64,000 nt of DNA from Homoserinimonas sp. OAct 916 (GTDB lineage Bacteria > Actinomycetota > Actinomycetes > Actinomycetales > Microbacteriaceae): contig NZ_QJHB01000009.1 in the NCBI RefSeq assembly GCF_003260275.1, positions 62,001 through 126,000 on the forward strand, given 5' to 3'. The translations under genes and the position numbers were made by a program. Numbering within the stretch: position 1 is the stretch's first letter; each line of letters opens with the position of its first letter. The notes beneath the pieces are model-generated. The model did not search any database. It had not been told where the DNA came from and worked only from the letters and a program-made list of their open reading frames with translations. Shown piece by piece: positions 53,185 to 62,354 of this stretch.

Positions 53185-54975
53185 ATGACGATCAGCAAAC
53201 ATCCGACTTCCGACGATCTACCCGCCTCGGCGCCCGACCTATTGCCGGAGATCCTGGGCAGTTTTCGTTCTGAGTTGACTCGCAAGAAACATGATGTCAT
53301 CGACCCGGAGTGGGCGGGCAGCATTCCGGCACAGTACGGTGTTGCCCCACGGATTCGGATCGGGCGCTCGAAGTGGTTCAACCTGCTCTGGTTCATTCCG
53401 ATCGGATTTGTGCTTCTCATCGCAGCGATCGCGGTCGCACGCGGGTTGCGCACGGTCCCGGCCGTACAGGATTTCCTGATCACGTACCCCGGGACATCCG
53501 AGTTGCCCGCCTGGGCGCCGGTCGGTTTTCCGGCCTGGGTCGGGTGGCAGCATTTTCTGAATGCATTCATGATATTTTTCATCATCCGCTCCGGGTGGCA
53601 GATTCTGGCTGACCACCCACGGTTGTACTGGACGCGGCACAGTGGCCCGGGTAAGAACTGGTTTCGCATGCAGAAGCCGATCCCGCCGAACCCGCTGTAC
53701 ACGGCGAAGGAGGACTCCATCTCGTTGCCGTCCGCCGTCGGCCTGCCCGGGCGCCGGCACACCATCGGTCTTGCCAGGTGGTGGCATTTGGGGATGGACA
53801 CCCTGTTCCTAGCGAACGGCATCATCTTCTACATCCTGATTTTCAGCACCGGGCAGTGGGTGCGTCTCGTGCCGCTTCACTGGGATGTGATCCCCAATTC
53901 GATTTCGGTGGCGATCCAATATCTGTCGATGGATTGGCCGTTGGAAACGGGCTGGACGAACTACAACGGGTTGCAGCTGATTGCCTACTTCATCACTGTG
54001 TTCATCGCCGCACCGCTCGCGTTGATCACCGGGCTGGGGATGTCTCCGGCGTTGTCCACGAAATTTCGCTGGGTCAGCCGAGTGTTGAGCATCCAGGTCG
54101 CCCGCTCATTGCATTTTTTTGTGATGCTCTGGTTCGTCGGTTTCATCATCATTCATGTGACCTTGGTGATGGCGACCGGCGCGCTTCAGAACCTCAACCA
54201 CATGTACGCGATGCGCAACGACGATTCGTGGGCCGGGTTCTGGATCTTCACCGCCTCCATGGTCGTCATCGTCGTCGCGTGGGTTGCGGCAACACCGGTG
54301 ACCTATCGGTATCCACGGATGATCCAGAAGATTGGGTACGCGTTGATCGGGCCGGCGCAGCGATTGTTCGAGCACATCGATTCCAAACCCGGCCAATACA
54401 CGGAGAAGGATATCTCGCCGTACTTCTGGCACAACGGCAAGTATCCCGAGAGCAAGGAGTATCACTCGTTGCGAGATAAAAACTTCGCCGACTACCGGTT
54501 GCGGATCAACGGGTTGGTGGAGAGCCCCGTTGAGTTGGACCTGCTGCAGCTGCGGGCGCTGCCCCATCACGAGCAGATCACCCAGCACTACTGCATTCAG
54601 GGCTGGTCGGGGGTGGCCAAGTGGGGCGGTGTCTCGATGAAGGCGATCATGGACGTGGTAAAGCCGAAACCGGAAGCGAAGTGGGTGGTGTTCTACTCGT
54701 TCGCCGACGGTTCCGACGGCGGAATCTACTACGATGCACAACCGATCGCACAAATGAGCTATGAGTTGACGATGCTGGCCTACGACATGAACGACCAAGC
54801 ACTGTCGTTCGGCCACGGCGCGCCGTTGCGTCTGCGCAACGAGGTTCAACTCGGGTTCAAAATGGTCAAGTGGATCAAGGGCATCGAATTCGTCGAGAGT
54901 TTCTCTGACGTCGGAGGTGGCCAGGGCGGATACAACAATGACCACGAGTTCTTCGGGTACAGCCAGTCCATCTAG
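53185..54975 (+). CDS. Fusion of a cytochrome b-type membrane domain and a molybdopterin (sulfite oxidase-like) domain
   Basis: 596 residues from the ATG at 53185 behind GGAGGAG. The N-terminal ~390 residues contain five hydrophobic helices with histidines placed as in cytochrome b561 or formate dehydrogenase gamma subunits (GWQHFLNAFMIFFIIR, RWWHLGMDTLFLANGI, ARSLHFFVMLWFVGFIIIHVTLVM). The C-terminal ~200 residues are an oxidoreductase molybdopterin-binding domain: RLRINGLVESPVELDLLQLRALP, then HYCIQGWSGVAKWGGV with Cys470 as the expected Mo ligand. No Tat or Sec signal lies between them. The layout suggests an electron path between quinones and a Mo active site, like MsrPQ/YedYZ fused in one chain. 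The substrate is unknown. Confidence 0.85.
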   Translation: MTISKHPTSDDLPASAPDLLPEILGSFRSELTRKKHDVIDPEWAGSIPAQYGVAPRIRIGRSKWFNLLWFIPIGFVLLIAAIAVARGLRTVPAVQDFLITYPGTSELPAWAPVGFPAWVGWQHFLNAFMIFFIIRSGWQILADHPRLYWTRHSGPGKNWFRMQKPIPPNPLYTAKEDSISLPSAVGLPGRRHTIGLARWWHLGMDTLFLANGIIFYILIFSTGQWVRLVPLHWDVIPNSISVAIQYLSMDWPLETGWTNYNGLQLIAYFITVFIAAPLALITGLGMSPALSTKFRWVSRVLSIQVARSLHFFVMLWFVGFIIIHVTLVMATGALQNLNHMYAMRNDDSWAGFWIFTASMVVIVVAWVAATPVTYRYPRMIQKIGYALIGPAQRLFEHIDSKPGQYTEKDISPYFWHNGKYPESKEYHSLRDKNFADYRLRINGLVESPVELDLLQLRALPHHEQITQHYCIQGWSGVAKWGGVSMKAIMDVVKPKPEAKWVVFYSFADGSDGGIYYDAQPIAQMSYELTMLAYDMNDQALSFGHGAPLRLRNEVQLGFKMVKWIKGIEFVESFSDVGGGQGGYNNDHEFFGYSQSI

Positions 54976-55115
54976 GCAATTTTTTCAGAGGCGCCTTCTC
55001 GGCTTCAGGGCTTCGTCGGCTCCGATCTGCTTCTGCATCTGGTCCACAACGACTGGAAGCCACAGGAGCGGCGGGAAGGCGGGCGCGCCACCGGGGAATG
55101 CGCGTTCGGCCGGAG

Positions 55116-55121
55116 TAGGCT
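55116..55121 (+). promoter_or_regulatory. -10 box (TAGGCT) of the DUF6350 gene
   Basis: TAGGCT lies 10 nt before the ATG at 55132, so the transcript should begin only a few nucleotides ahead of the start codon. Confidence 0.4.
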
Positions 55122-55131
55122 CCATATTCGA

Positions 55132-56637
55132 ATGAACCGGATGACCGCTGCCCTGCTCGCCTCCCTGGAGGCGGTCATTGCTGCGGCCGTGGGCATCGGG
55201 ATCGCCCTCGTGCCACTGACCGTACTCTGGGCCACTCACTTCGACCTGATGGTCGACTGGGCGATCTTCTGGCGCGCAGCCGCCGACACCTGGCTGCTCG
55301 GCCACGGGACGGACCTGATGGTCGCGTTGGACCCATCCACCGCGACGGCCCTGGGGCTGCCTGAGGCCGGGAGCGCGTTCGCCGTCACGCTCGCCCCCCT
55401 CGGATTCGCGCTGGTCGCAGTGCTCTTCGGGCTGCGCGCCGGAACCCGAGGGGCAGCCAGCGGGCACCGCACCCTGGCGCTTGCAGTGGCGATCGGCACG
55501 TATGCCCTGATTGCGGCGTTGGTGACCTGGAGCGCGAATGACCCTGCGGTGCAGGTGAATGCCGTGCAGGGAATCGTATTGCCGGCGCTGGTGTACGCGG
55601 TCGGGGTGCTCGCGGGGGCGTTCGTGCGCAACCGTCAACCGGCCGAGCAGAAGGACGCGCTCAGCCGCCTTGTGCGCATCCAATGGGAACGAGTGCCGGT
55701 TGTGGTGCGGGCCATGACCCGACCCGTGCTCGCCGGAGGTGCGGCGGCCGCAGCGAGCATCGTCGCGCTGGCAGCGGTGGCGGTGGCGTTCAGTCTGGTG
55801 TTGAACTACGCCACCATCATCCAGTTGTACGAGAGTCTGCAGGCCGGGGTTCTTGGCGGAGCGACACTGACAGGTGCGCAACTGCTTCTGCTGCCGAACC
55901 TCGTGATCTGGGCTGCGGCGTGGCTGATCGGGCCGGGATTCTCAATCGGGGTGGGCTCGTCGGTGTCGCCACTCGGAACGCAACTGGGGCCCGTTCCGGC
56001 GCTCCCGATTCTCGGGGCACTGCCGGAGGGTCAGTTGGCGCTCGGCTACCTGGGTCTGCTGGTACCCGTGCTGGCAGGCTTTCTCGCCGGAGTGCTTTTT
56101 CGCCCGGCAGTGGTTCGTGCCCTCTCCGGTATGGCAAGCTGGCGCTGGCAGGCCGGCGCCGGGGTCGGAGTAGGGGTCGTCGGCGGGGCCATAATCGGCG
56201 CCCTGGCATGGTTTTCAGCCGGTTCGCTCGGCCCCGGACGGCTGGTCGAGGTTGGCCCGCACCCCTGGCAGGTCGCCGGATTCGCGGCACTGGAGATCGG
56301 GATCGGGGCCGCGGTGGGGATGCTCGTGGGAGCGCGAGCCAGGACAGACGCCGTATCAGGTGCCGCACCCGGCTTCGGCTGGGCCGACGACGAGACCGGC
56401 ACACCCCTGATCGCACCGCCCAAAGCCGCCTCCGACGGCGCTGATGATGACTCCGCCAACGACACCGGTGATGGTACCAGCAGTGCCCCGGATGGGTCCT
56501 CCTGGCTGCCCGTCTGGCAATCCGCATACCAGCCCGCAGACCCACCCGTCTCCAGCTCGGCCGACGACACCGATACCCAGGAGATAACGCTGCCCGGGGA
56601 TCCGGCGACGGACGAGGGCTCACACGCGCGCGGGTAG
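55132..56637 (+). CDS. DUF6350 family membrane protein (PerM-like cell division protein)
   Basis: 501 residues with nine to ten hydrophobic helices in the first ~405 residues, then a ~95-residue acidic, disordered cytoplasmic tail (Asp/Ser/Pro-rich). Conserved parts include NYATIIQLYESLQAGVLGGATLTGAQLLLLPNLVIWAAAWLIGPGFSIG. This matches the DUF6350 family; the mycobacterial member PerM stabilises divisome proteins. It precedes purN-purH directly, as in many actinobacteria, and the purN promoter lies at its 3' end. Confidence 0.88.
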   Translation: MNRMTAALLASLEAVIAAAVGIGIALVPLTVLWATHFDLMVDWAIFWRAAADTWLLGHGTDLMVALDPSTATALGLPEAGSAFAVTLAPLGFALVAVLFGLRAGTRGAASGHRTLALAVAIGTYALIAALVTWSANDPAVQVNAVQGIVLPALVYAVGVLAGAFVRNRQPAEQKDALSRLVRIQWERVPVVVRAMTRPVLAGGAAAAASIVALAAVAVAFSLVLNYATIIQLYESLQAGVLGGATLTGAQLLLLPNLVIWAAAWLIGPGFSIGVGSSVSPLGTQLGPVPALPILGALPEGQLALGYLGLLVPVLAGFLAGVLFRPAVVRALSGMASWRWQAGAGVGVGVVGGAIIGALAWFSAGSLGPGRLVEVGPHPWQVAGFAALEIGIGAAVGMLVGARARTDAVSGAAPGFGWADDETGTPLIAPPKAASDGADDDSANDTGDGTSSAPDGSSWLPVWQSAYQPADPPVSSSADDTDTQEITLPGDPATDEGSHARG

Positions 56638-56640
56638 GCT
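56635..56640 (+). promoter_or_regulatory. -10 box (TAGGCT) of purN, leaderless
   Basis: TAGGCT overlaps the stop codon of the DUF6350 gene and ends 6 nt before the GTG of purN. Confidence 0.55.
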
Positions 56641-56646
56641 TGACCC

Positions 56647-57240
56647 GTGCTGAAAGTGCTGGTTCTCGTCTCTGGCGCGGGGTCGAACCTGCGTGCATTC
56701 CTCGAGGCTGCCCAAGCCGAGAACTACCCCGCCCGCGTCGTCGCGGTGGGTGCCGATCGGCCGGCGTCGGGGTTGGAGCACGCGAACGAGCGGGGCATCC
56801 CCACCTTCGTCGTGCCGTTCACAGACTTCGAGAACCGGGAGAGCTGGGGCGAAGCGCTACTCGAGGTCATCAGATCCTGGCAACCCGACCTGGTATTGCT
56901 GAGCGGATTCATGCGCCTGTTGCCCGAATCGGTGGTCGACGCATTGTCTCCACGCCTCGTGAACACGCACCCGGCCTACCTTCCGGAGTTTCCCGGGGCC
57001 CATGGCGTGCGCGACGCACTGGCCGCCGGGGTGCGAGAATCGGGGGCCAGCCTCATCGTGGTCGACAGCGGGGTGGACACCGGCCCGATCATCGCGCAGG
57101 AGAGGTGCCCGGTCCACCCCAACGACACTGAAGAGACCCTGCACGACCGCATCAAAGTGATCGAACGCGAACTCATCGTGCGATGCGTGCGGCAGATCGC
57201 AGACAACACCATCAATCTCAGGGAGCTGAAACCGGCATGA
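56647..57240 (+). CDS. purN: Phosphoribosylglycinamide formyltransferase
   Basis: 197 residues from the GTG at 56647, supported by a leaderless -10 box. [17 protein letters not shown] is the phosphate-binding start, [10 protein letters not shown] lies in the middle, and the catalytic triad Asn106, His108 and Asp144 lies in [15 protein letters not shown] and SGVDTGPII. It transfers a formyl group from 10-formyl-THF to GAR in purine synthesis. The stop overlaps the ATG of purH (ATGA), so the last and third steps of the pathway are translationally coupled. Confidence 0.97.
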   Translation: MLKVLVLVSGAGSNLRAFLEAAQAENYPARVVAVGADRPASGLEHANERGIPTFVVPFTDFENRESWGEALLEVIRSWQPDLVLLSGFMRLLPESVVDALSPRLVNTHPAYLPEFPGAHGVRDALAAGVRESGASLIVVDSGVDTGPIIAQERCPVHPNDTEETLHDRIKVIERELIVRCVRQIADNTINLRELKPA

Positions 57241-58937
57241 GTCACGAACCAGAATCCACGGCCCAGGCCGCAGGGAAGGTCGCCGGCGCCACAAGCCCGT
57301 ACGACCAGGCCGAACGAATCCCCGTGCGCCGTGCGCTGATCTCGGTCAGCGACAAGACCGGTCTGCTCGACCTGGCCGGTTCGCTCACCCGTGCGGGCGT
57401 GGAGATCGTCTCGACCGGGTCGACCGCGAAGGCGATCCAGGATGCCGGGTACCCGGTGACCGAGGTGAGCCAGGTGACCGGATTTCCCGAGTCGCTCGAC
57501 GGCCGCGTGAAGACATTGCACCCGGCGATCCATGCCGGAATCCTCGCCGACCTGCGCCTGGAGTCACACCGAGCGCAACTGGCGAGCCTGGGCATCCAGC
57601 CCTTCGAACTGGTGGTTGTGAACCTGTACCCGTTCCGCGAGACAGTCGCCTCCGGTGCCCCGAGTGGTGAGATCATCGAGAAAATCGACATCGGCGGGCC
57701 CACCCTGGTGCGCGCCTCGGCGAAGAACCACGCCAATGTGGCGATCGTCGTGTCGCCCGCGGGATATGCGCTCCTGGCCCAAGCGGTGACGGCCGGTGGG
57801 ACCACGCTCGCTCAACGGCAGCGCCTGGCGGCCGAGGCGTTCGCACACACCGCCTCCTATGATGCCGCCGTGGCGGGCTGGTTCGCCCAAGGCATGTCGC
57901 TCAGCGATGACCTGCGTTCCAGCACCCAGGCCGCGGTGCCGACACCGTCGGGTGCGGCGGGCGACGGGGAAGAGCCTCCGGCGCTGCCAGCCGCACTCAG
58001 CCTCACAGCGACGCAGGATCGGGCATTGCGCTATGGCGAGAACTCCCACCAGCGGGCCGCGCTCTACCGTGACGCCAATGGGCGAGGAATCGCGCAGGCC
58101 ACCCAGCTGCAGGGCAAGGAGATGTCCTACAACAACTTCGTCGACGCCGATGCGGCGGTGCGTGCCGCGTGGGACTTCGACGAACCCGCAGTGGCCATTG
58201 TCAAGCACGCCAACCCGTGCGGCATCGCCGTGGCGCAGGCCGGGGCCGAAGACTCGATCGCGTCGGCGCACCTCAGGGCACACGCCTGCGACTCGAAGTC
58301 GGCGTTCGGCGGCGTCATCGCCGCGAACCGAACCGTCACCGCCGCGATGGCGCAGACGGTCGCCGGGATCTTCACCGAGGTGTTGGTGGCGCCGGCCTTC
58401 GACGCCGACGCACTGGAGATCCTGGCAGCGAAGAAGAACCTGCGGCTGCTGCAGCTGCCCACCGTGTTTGCGCGCGACGCCGTTGAACTGCGACAGATCT
58501 CCGGCGGAATGCTGGCACAGACTCCAGACACGTTCGACGGCTTCTCCTCGGTGAGTTGGCAACGGATGTCCGGGGCACACGCCTCGGACGAGACCCTGGC
58601 CGACCTCGAGTTCGCCTGGCGGGCGTGCCGTTCGGTGAAGTCCAATGCGATCCTGCTCGCCACCGGGGGTGCCGCTGTCGGGGTGGGCATGGGGCAGGTC
58701 AACCGGGTGGACTCCTGCCATCTGGCCGTGACGCGGGCGGGGGATCGTGCGGCTGGGTCGGTGGCCGCATCTGATGCATTCTTCCCCTTCGCCGACGGAT
58801 TGCAGGTGTTGATCGACGCGGGTGTGCGTGCGGTCGTGCAGCCGGGTGGATCGATGCGGGACGCAGAGGTGATCGCCGCGGCGCAGGCGGCCGACGTGAC
58901 GATGTACTTCACCGGCGAACGGCACTTCTTCCACTGA
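57237..58937 (+). CDS. purH: Bifunctional AICAR formyltransferase/IMP cyclohydrolase
   Basis: 566 residues from the ATG overlapping the purN stop, with GGGAG upstream. Residues ~28-165 are the MGS-like IMP cyclohydrolase domain ([51 protein letters not shown]). Residues ~230-566 are the AICAR transformylase ([41 protein letters not shown] with the catalytic Lys-His, [11 protein letters not shown], and the end [13 protein letters not shown]). It carries out the last two steps to IMP, the substrate of GuaB. The N terminus has a ~25-residue disordered extension. Confidence 0.98.
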   Translation: MSHEPESTAQAAGKVAGATSPYDQAERIPVRRALISVSDKTGLLDLAGSLTRAGVEIVSTGSTAKAIQDAGYPVTEVSQVTGFPESLDGRVKTLHPAIHAGILADLRLESHRAQLASLGIQPFELVVVNLYPFRETVASGAPSGEIIEKIDIGGPTLVRASAKNHANVAIVVSPAGYALLAQAVTAGGTTLAQRQRLAAEAFAHTASYDAAVAGWFAQGMSLSDDLRSSTQAAVPTPSGAAGDGEEPPALPAALSLTATQDRALRYGENSHQRAALYRDANGRGIAQATQLQGKEMSYNNFVDADAAVRAAWDFDEPAVAIVKHANPCGIAVAQAGAEDSIASAHLRAHACDSKSAFGGVIAANRTVTAAMAQTVAGIFTEVLVAPAFDADALEILAAKKNLRLLQLPTVFARDAVELRQISGGMLAQTPDTFDGFSSVSWQRMSGAHASDETLADLEFAWRACRSVKSNAILLATGGAAVGVGMGQVNRVDSCHLAVTRAGDRAAGSVAASDAFFPFADGLQVLIDAGVRAVVQPGGSMRDAEVIAAAQAADVTMYFTGERHFFH

Positions 58938-59004
58938 TCCTCAGCTTCCAGGGATCCCAGCGAACTCAAGAGATTGTGTGGGTTCGCTCCCAGCGAGCGT
59001 TCGG

Positions 59005-59010
59005 TAGGCT
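59005..59010 (+). promoter_or_regulatory. -10 box (TAGGCT) of the dimethylargininase fusion gene, leaderless
   Basis: TAGGCT is followed by 7 nt and the ATG at 59018, which is why this start was chosen over one 14 codons upstream. Confidence 0.5.
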
Positions 59011-59017
59011 CGAAGTC

Positions 59018-60268
59018 ATGACTTCTGCCCCAACCGCCGCGCTCTCACCCACCGCCCCCCAATCGTGGGCACGCCGAATCGCAGCATCGGGGGTCTCCGC
59101 GCTGGCGGTCGCGCTCGCCGCACACGCGATCACTGTGATCGCGCTGTTCATCGGCAATCAGACGAATAGCCAGATGCTTCTGCCGATCAGCGACTTCTTC
59201 GCCCTGCCGACCGTCTTCGTATTCATTCTGGTAGCGGTCCTGGCGATTTTCAGCGGGCTGCGTTGGTGGTACACGGCACTGGTCGGCGGGTTGCTCGCGG
59301 GCATCATCGCCGTGGTCGTGGGCAACATCATCACCGCGGTCGTCGGCGCCAAGGCCGAGGTCTCCGGTGAACTGTTCCTCGCCCTGCTCGACTCGATCAT
59401 CGGCATCAACCTGGTGTTCGTGCTCGCCACCGGAATTCTCACCGCCACCCTGGCGCGGGTCGTTTACTCCGCAATGCTCCGCCAGGGAACCCAGATCCGA
59501 GCCGGGCAGGGGCGCACCGCGCTGATCCGAGTACCTGCTTCGAACCTCAACGCCGGGGAACTCACTCACATCGAGCGTGTGCCCGTCGACGCCGACCTCG
59601 CCGACAGCCAGTGGGACAACTACGTCAATGCCCTGCACGAAGCCGGTTGGCAAACCGTCGAGGTTCCGCCGGCGCCCGAGATGGCCGACTCCGTGTTCGT
59701 CGAGGATACCGTCGTGATGTTTGGCCGCACCGCGGTGATCACCAACCCCGGCACCGAATCCCGACAGGGAGAAATCGTCGATGTCGAAGCGACCGTGCGC
59801 GGCCTCGGCCTGCCCGTGCTGCGCATCGAGGCCCCAGGCACCCTCGATGGCGGCGACGTGCTCAAGGTCGGCCAGACCGTGTTCGTCGGCCGGGGTGGGC
59901 GCACCAACGGCGAGGGCATTCGCCAGTTGCGCGCACTGGTTGCACCGCTCGGCTTCACCGTGGTCGCGGTGCCGCTAACCCGCGTGCTCCACCTGAAGAG
60001 CGCCGTCACCGCCCTTCCCGACGGCACCGTCATCGGTTACGGACCGGTTGTCGACGACCCGACGATCTTCGGTCGCTACCTGGATATGCCCGAGGAGGCT
60101 GGGGCGCACGTTGTGATCCTGGCCGATGACACCGTTCTGATGGCAACATCAGCGCCGAAATCGGTCGCGTTGATCGAAGACCTCGGCTACCGGGTGATCA
60201 CCGTGGACATCAGCGAGTTCGAGAAACTCGAGGGCTGCGTGACCTGCCTGTCCGTGCGCATCCGCTGA
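59018..60268 (+). CDS. Membrane-anchored dimethylargininase-like hydrolase (DDAH fusion)
   Basis: 416 residues. The first ~160 carry four hydrophobic helices (about 21-45, 53-75, 80-105, 120-150). The rest is a full amidinotransferase-superfamily domain related to dimethylargininase: RVPASNLNAGELTHIERVPVD, VEDTVVMFGRTAVITNPG with the Glu/Asp substrate contacts, GTLDGGDVLKVG, VLHLKSAVTALPDG with the catalytic His, and TCLSVRIR with Cys410 as nucleophile. DDAH converts methylated arginine to citrulline plus a methylamine. Soluble DDAH enzymes are ~250 aa, so the membrane part is an added module. The catalytic residues appear intact. Confidence 0.88.
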   Translation: MTSAPTAALSPTAPQSWARRIAASGVSALAVALAAHAITVIALFIGNQTNSQMLLPISDFFALPTVFVFILVAVLAIFSGLRWWYTALVGGLLAGIIAVVVGNIITAVVGAKAEVSGELFLALLDSIIGINLVFVLATGILTATLARVVYSAMLRQGTQIRAGQGRTALIRVPASNLNAGELTHIERVPVDADLADSQWDNYVNALHEAGWQTVEVPPAPEMADSVFVEDTVVMFGRTAVITNPGTESRQGEIVDVEATVRGLGLPVLRIEAPGTLDGGDVLKVGQTVFVGRGGRTNGEGIRQLRALVAPLGFTVVAVPLTRVLHLKSAVTALPDGTVIGYGPVVDDPTIFGRYLDMPEEAGAHVVILADDTVLMATSAPKSVALIEDLGYRVITVDISEFEKLEGCVTCLSVRIR

Positions 60269-60412
60269 GTCGGCGCGTCAGATGATTCATCCCGTCGGAT
60301 GAGCCAGCGCATCCGCTGAGCTCGGCTCTGACCTCTGGCGTCAAAAGACGGCCGTGAGGTCGAGCGATAGCGGCGCACGAGCATCTTTCGAACTCTCGGC
60401 GATGGTTCGCCG

Positions 60413-60775
60413 TTACGCCAGGTAGACCTTGCGCAGAGTCTCGGTGACCGTCCACTCGGTTTCCATGCCGGTGCGCAGGGTGACCACGTCACCCGCGACC
60501 AGGTTGAGCGGTTCGTCCTGGCCCGCGATGGTGACCGTCGCCCGACCAGAAATCACCACGAACACCTCGTCGACCTCGACGTCGGTCATGGTGCCGACCG
60601 ACATCTCCCAGACGCCCACTTCTAAGCCTTTGAACTCACCCAAGCGGGCGGAGCCGGTTGTGGGCGAGTTCGCCACACTCTGCTCCGCCGGCACCGCCTC
60701 GTGCTCGAGCCGGAGCGCTGCCGCGTTCACCGCTTGGGTCGGCGCTGCCTGACCCGCCTGTGCTGTCGAAACCAT
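60413..60775 (-). CDS. Cupin domain-containing protein
   Basis: 120 residues. The single cupin barrel (about 45-118) shows GVWEMSVGTMTDVEVDEVFVVISGRATVTIAG and LVAGDVVTLRTGMETEWTVTETLRKVYLA, the pattern of the Cupin_3 (PF05899) family. It begins 12 nt after the stop of the FAD oxidoreductase gene, in the same direction, so the two form an operon. Similar cupins accompany amine-oxidase genes for polyamine use. The usual metal-binding His residues are mostly absent, so a binding or structural role is as likely as catalysis. Confidence 0.85.
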   Translation of the reverse strand: MVSTAQAGQAAPTQAVNAAALRLEHEAVPAEQSVANSPTTGSARLGEFKGLEVGVWEMSVGTMTDVEVDEVFVVISGRATVTIAGQDEPLNLVAGDVVTLRTGMETEWTVTETLRKVYLA

Positions 60776-60787
60776 TTCGTACCTTTT

Positions 60788-62218
60788 CTAGGAGTCGAAA
60801 CCGAGGCCGAGGGCGTCGAGAGTCTTGAGGATCACGTTGCGGCGTCCCTGGTTGTGATCGGCCTGGTTCAGGGACATTCGGGTGGCCTGGATGCCGATGG
60901 AGGCAACCGGCTCGGGGGGGAACGGGATGGCGCTCTGACGCACCATTTGCAGTTGGGTGCGCTCTGTCCGTTGCCCCGCCATGAAATCGACCATGACGTC
61001 GGCCGCGAAGTGCGTGCTGGCCACACCGAGCCCGGTGAACCCGGCCGCATACGCGACCCGGCCCTGTCTGGCCTGGCCGAAGAAGGCACAGAACCGGGTG
61101 CTGGTGTCGATGGCGCCGGCCCAGCGATGCGAGAACTTCAGGCCTTCCAGCTGCGGGAAGGTCGTGAAGAAATGGGCCGCGAGCAATCTGTAGGTTGCGG
61201 TGCGGTCTTCATAGCTCGGGTCAACCTTGCGCCCGTAGTGGTAGATCGCGTCGTAACCACCGAACAGAACGCGGTTGTCTGCGCTCAGCCGGTAGTAGTG
61301 GAACTGGTTGGCCATGTCGCTCAGCCCCTGCCGATTGGCCCACCCGATGCTCGCCATCTGTTCGTCGGTGAGCGGTTCGGTCATCAGCGCATAGTCGTAC
61401 ACCGGGACGGTGTGCAGCTTGGTGCGCTTCAGCAACGATGGGAATACGTTTGTGGCGAGCGCGACGCGCCGGGCACGGACCGTACCGCCGCCAGTGACCA
61501 CGTCAACGGGTGCGGTCGGGGTGCTCCTGGAACTGTTCAAAGTGTCGACCTTGGTGTTCTCGAAGATCTCCACACCCGCATCCGTCGCAGCCTTCGCGAG
61601 CCCCACGGCCAGCTTGGCCGGATGCACGAGGGCGGTGCTGCGCTTGTTCCAGATTCCGGCGAGGTAGGTGGGTGAGATGACCTGGGCGGCCAACGCCTCA
61701 CGGTCGAGGAAGACATTGTCGGCGTCGGTCTCCAGCTGGCGCAGTTGGTCGACCTGGTACGGCTCGACGGCCACGGAGATGGAGCCGGGGCGCTCGAACT
61801 CGCAGTCCAGGCCCAATGCGCCGATCTGGCGCTCCAGGGCATCGAGGTTCTCGAAGCCCAACTCGTTCAGCCGATCGATCTCCTTCGGCCAGCGGCTGGC
61901 GCCGTTGTCTTCACCGTGGGTCAGGCTGGCCTCCATGAAACCGCCGTTTCGACCGGATGCCGCCCAGCCGACCGTCTTGGCCTCGAGTAGCACGACGCGC
62001 GCGTCGGGGTTCGCCTGTTTGGCCTTGAGCGCCGTCCACAACCCGCAATAGCCGCCTCCGACGACTGCTACGTCTGCGTCGAGATCGCCTTGAAGCGCCG
62101 GGTAGCGTCCGGGGTCCACCAGATCATCCAGCCAGAACGGGGCGTGCTTCGTGCCGGCGAGGGAGTGCTGCACGGTTGAGGCAGCGGGAACGGATCGCTC
62201 GAAAATGGTCGACTTCAT
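60788..62218 (-). CDS. FAD-dependent amine oxidoreductase (gamma-glutamylputrescine oxidase/PuuB-like)
   Basis: 476 residues from the ATG at 62218. The dinucleotide-binding motif VAVVGGGYCGLWTALKA is at 51-67, followed by VVLLEAKTVGWAASGRNGGF, the region carrying the FAD contact in the DAO family. Later blocks are LVHPAKLAVGLAKAA, RRVALATNVFPS, LFGGYDAIYHYG and the C-terminal AYAAGFTGLGVASTHFAADVMVDF. The closest named families are PuuB (gamma-glutamylputrescine oxidase) and OrdL-like amine oxidases, so a role in amine or polyamine breakdown is likely, though the exact substrate is unknown. A TAGGCT box 7 nt before the ATG suggests a leaderless mRNA. Confidence 0.88.
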   Translation of the reverse strand: MKSTIFERSVPAASTVQHSLAGTKHAPFWLDDLVDPGRYPALQGDLDADVAVVGGGYCGLWTALKAKQANPDARVVLLEAKTVGWAASGRNGGFMEASLTHGEDNGASRWPKEIDRLNELGFENLDALERQIGALGLDCEFERPGSISVAVEPYQVDQLRQLETDADNVFLDREALAAQVISPTYLAGIWNKRSTALVHPAKLAVGLAKAATDAGVEIFENTKVDTLNSSRSTPTAPVDVVTGGGTVRARRVALATNVFPSLLKRTKLHTVPVYDYALMTEPLTDEQMASIGWANRQGLSDMANQFHYYRLSADNRVLFGGYDAIYHYGRKVDPSYEDRTATYRLLAAHFFTTFPQLEGLKFSHRWAGAIDTSTRFCAFFGQARQGRVAYAAGFTGLGVASTHFAADVMVDFMAGQRTERTQLQMVRQSAIPFPPEPVASIGIQATRMSLNQADHNQGRRNVILKTLDALGLGFDS

Positions 62219-62225
62219 AGTCTCA

Positions 62226-62231
62226 AGCCTA
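62226..62231 (-). promoter_or_regulatory. -10 box (TAGGCT) of the FAD oxidoreductase gene, leaderless
   Basis: On the minus strand TAGGCT is followed by 7 nt and the ATG at 62218. Confidence 0.5.
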
Positions 62232-62354
62232 ATTGAGGGAATCATCGCTTGCGGCCCGGCCCGATGTGGAACTATCCTGAAAGGCTGCCTGCCACGGGTG
62301 GTCCCTGATCGATCGGCGGTCGTCGGGAAAAAAATACGCACTCGGGAGGATGCC

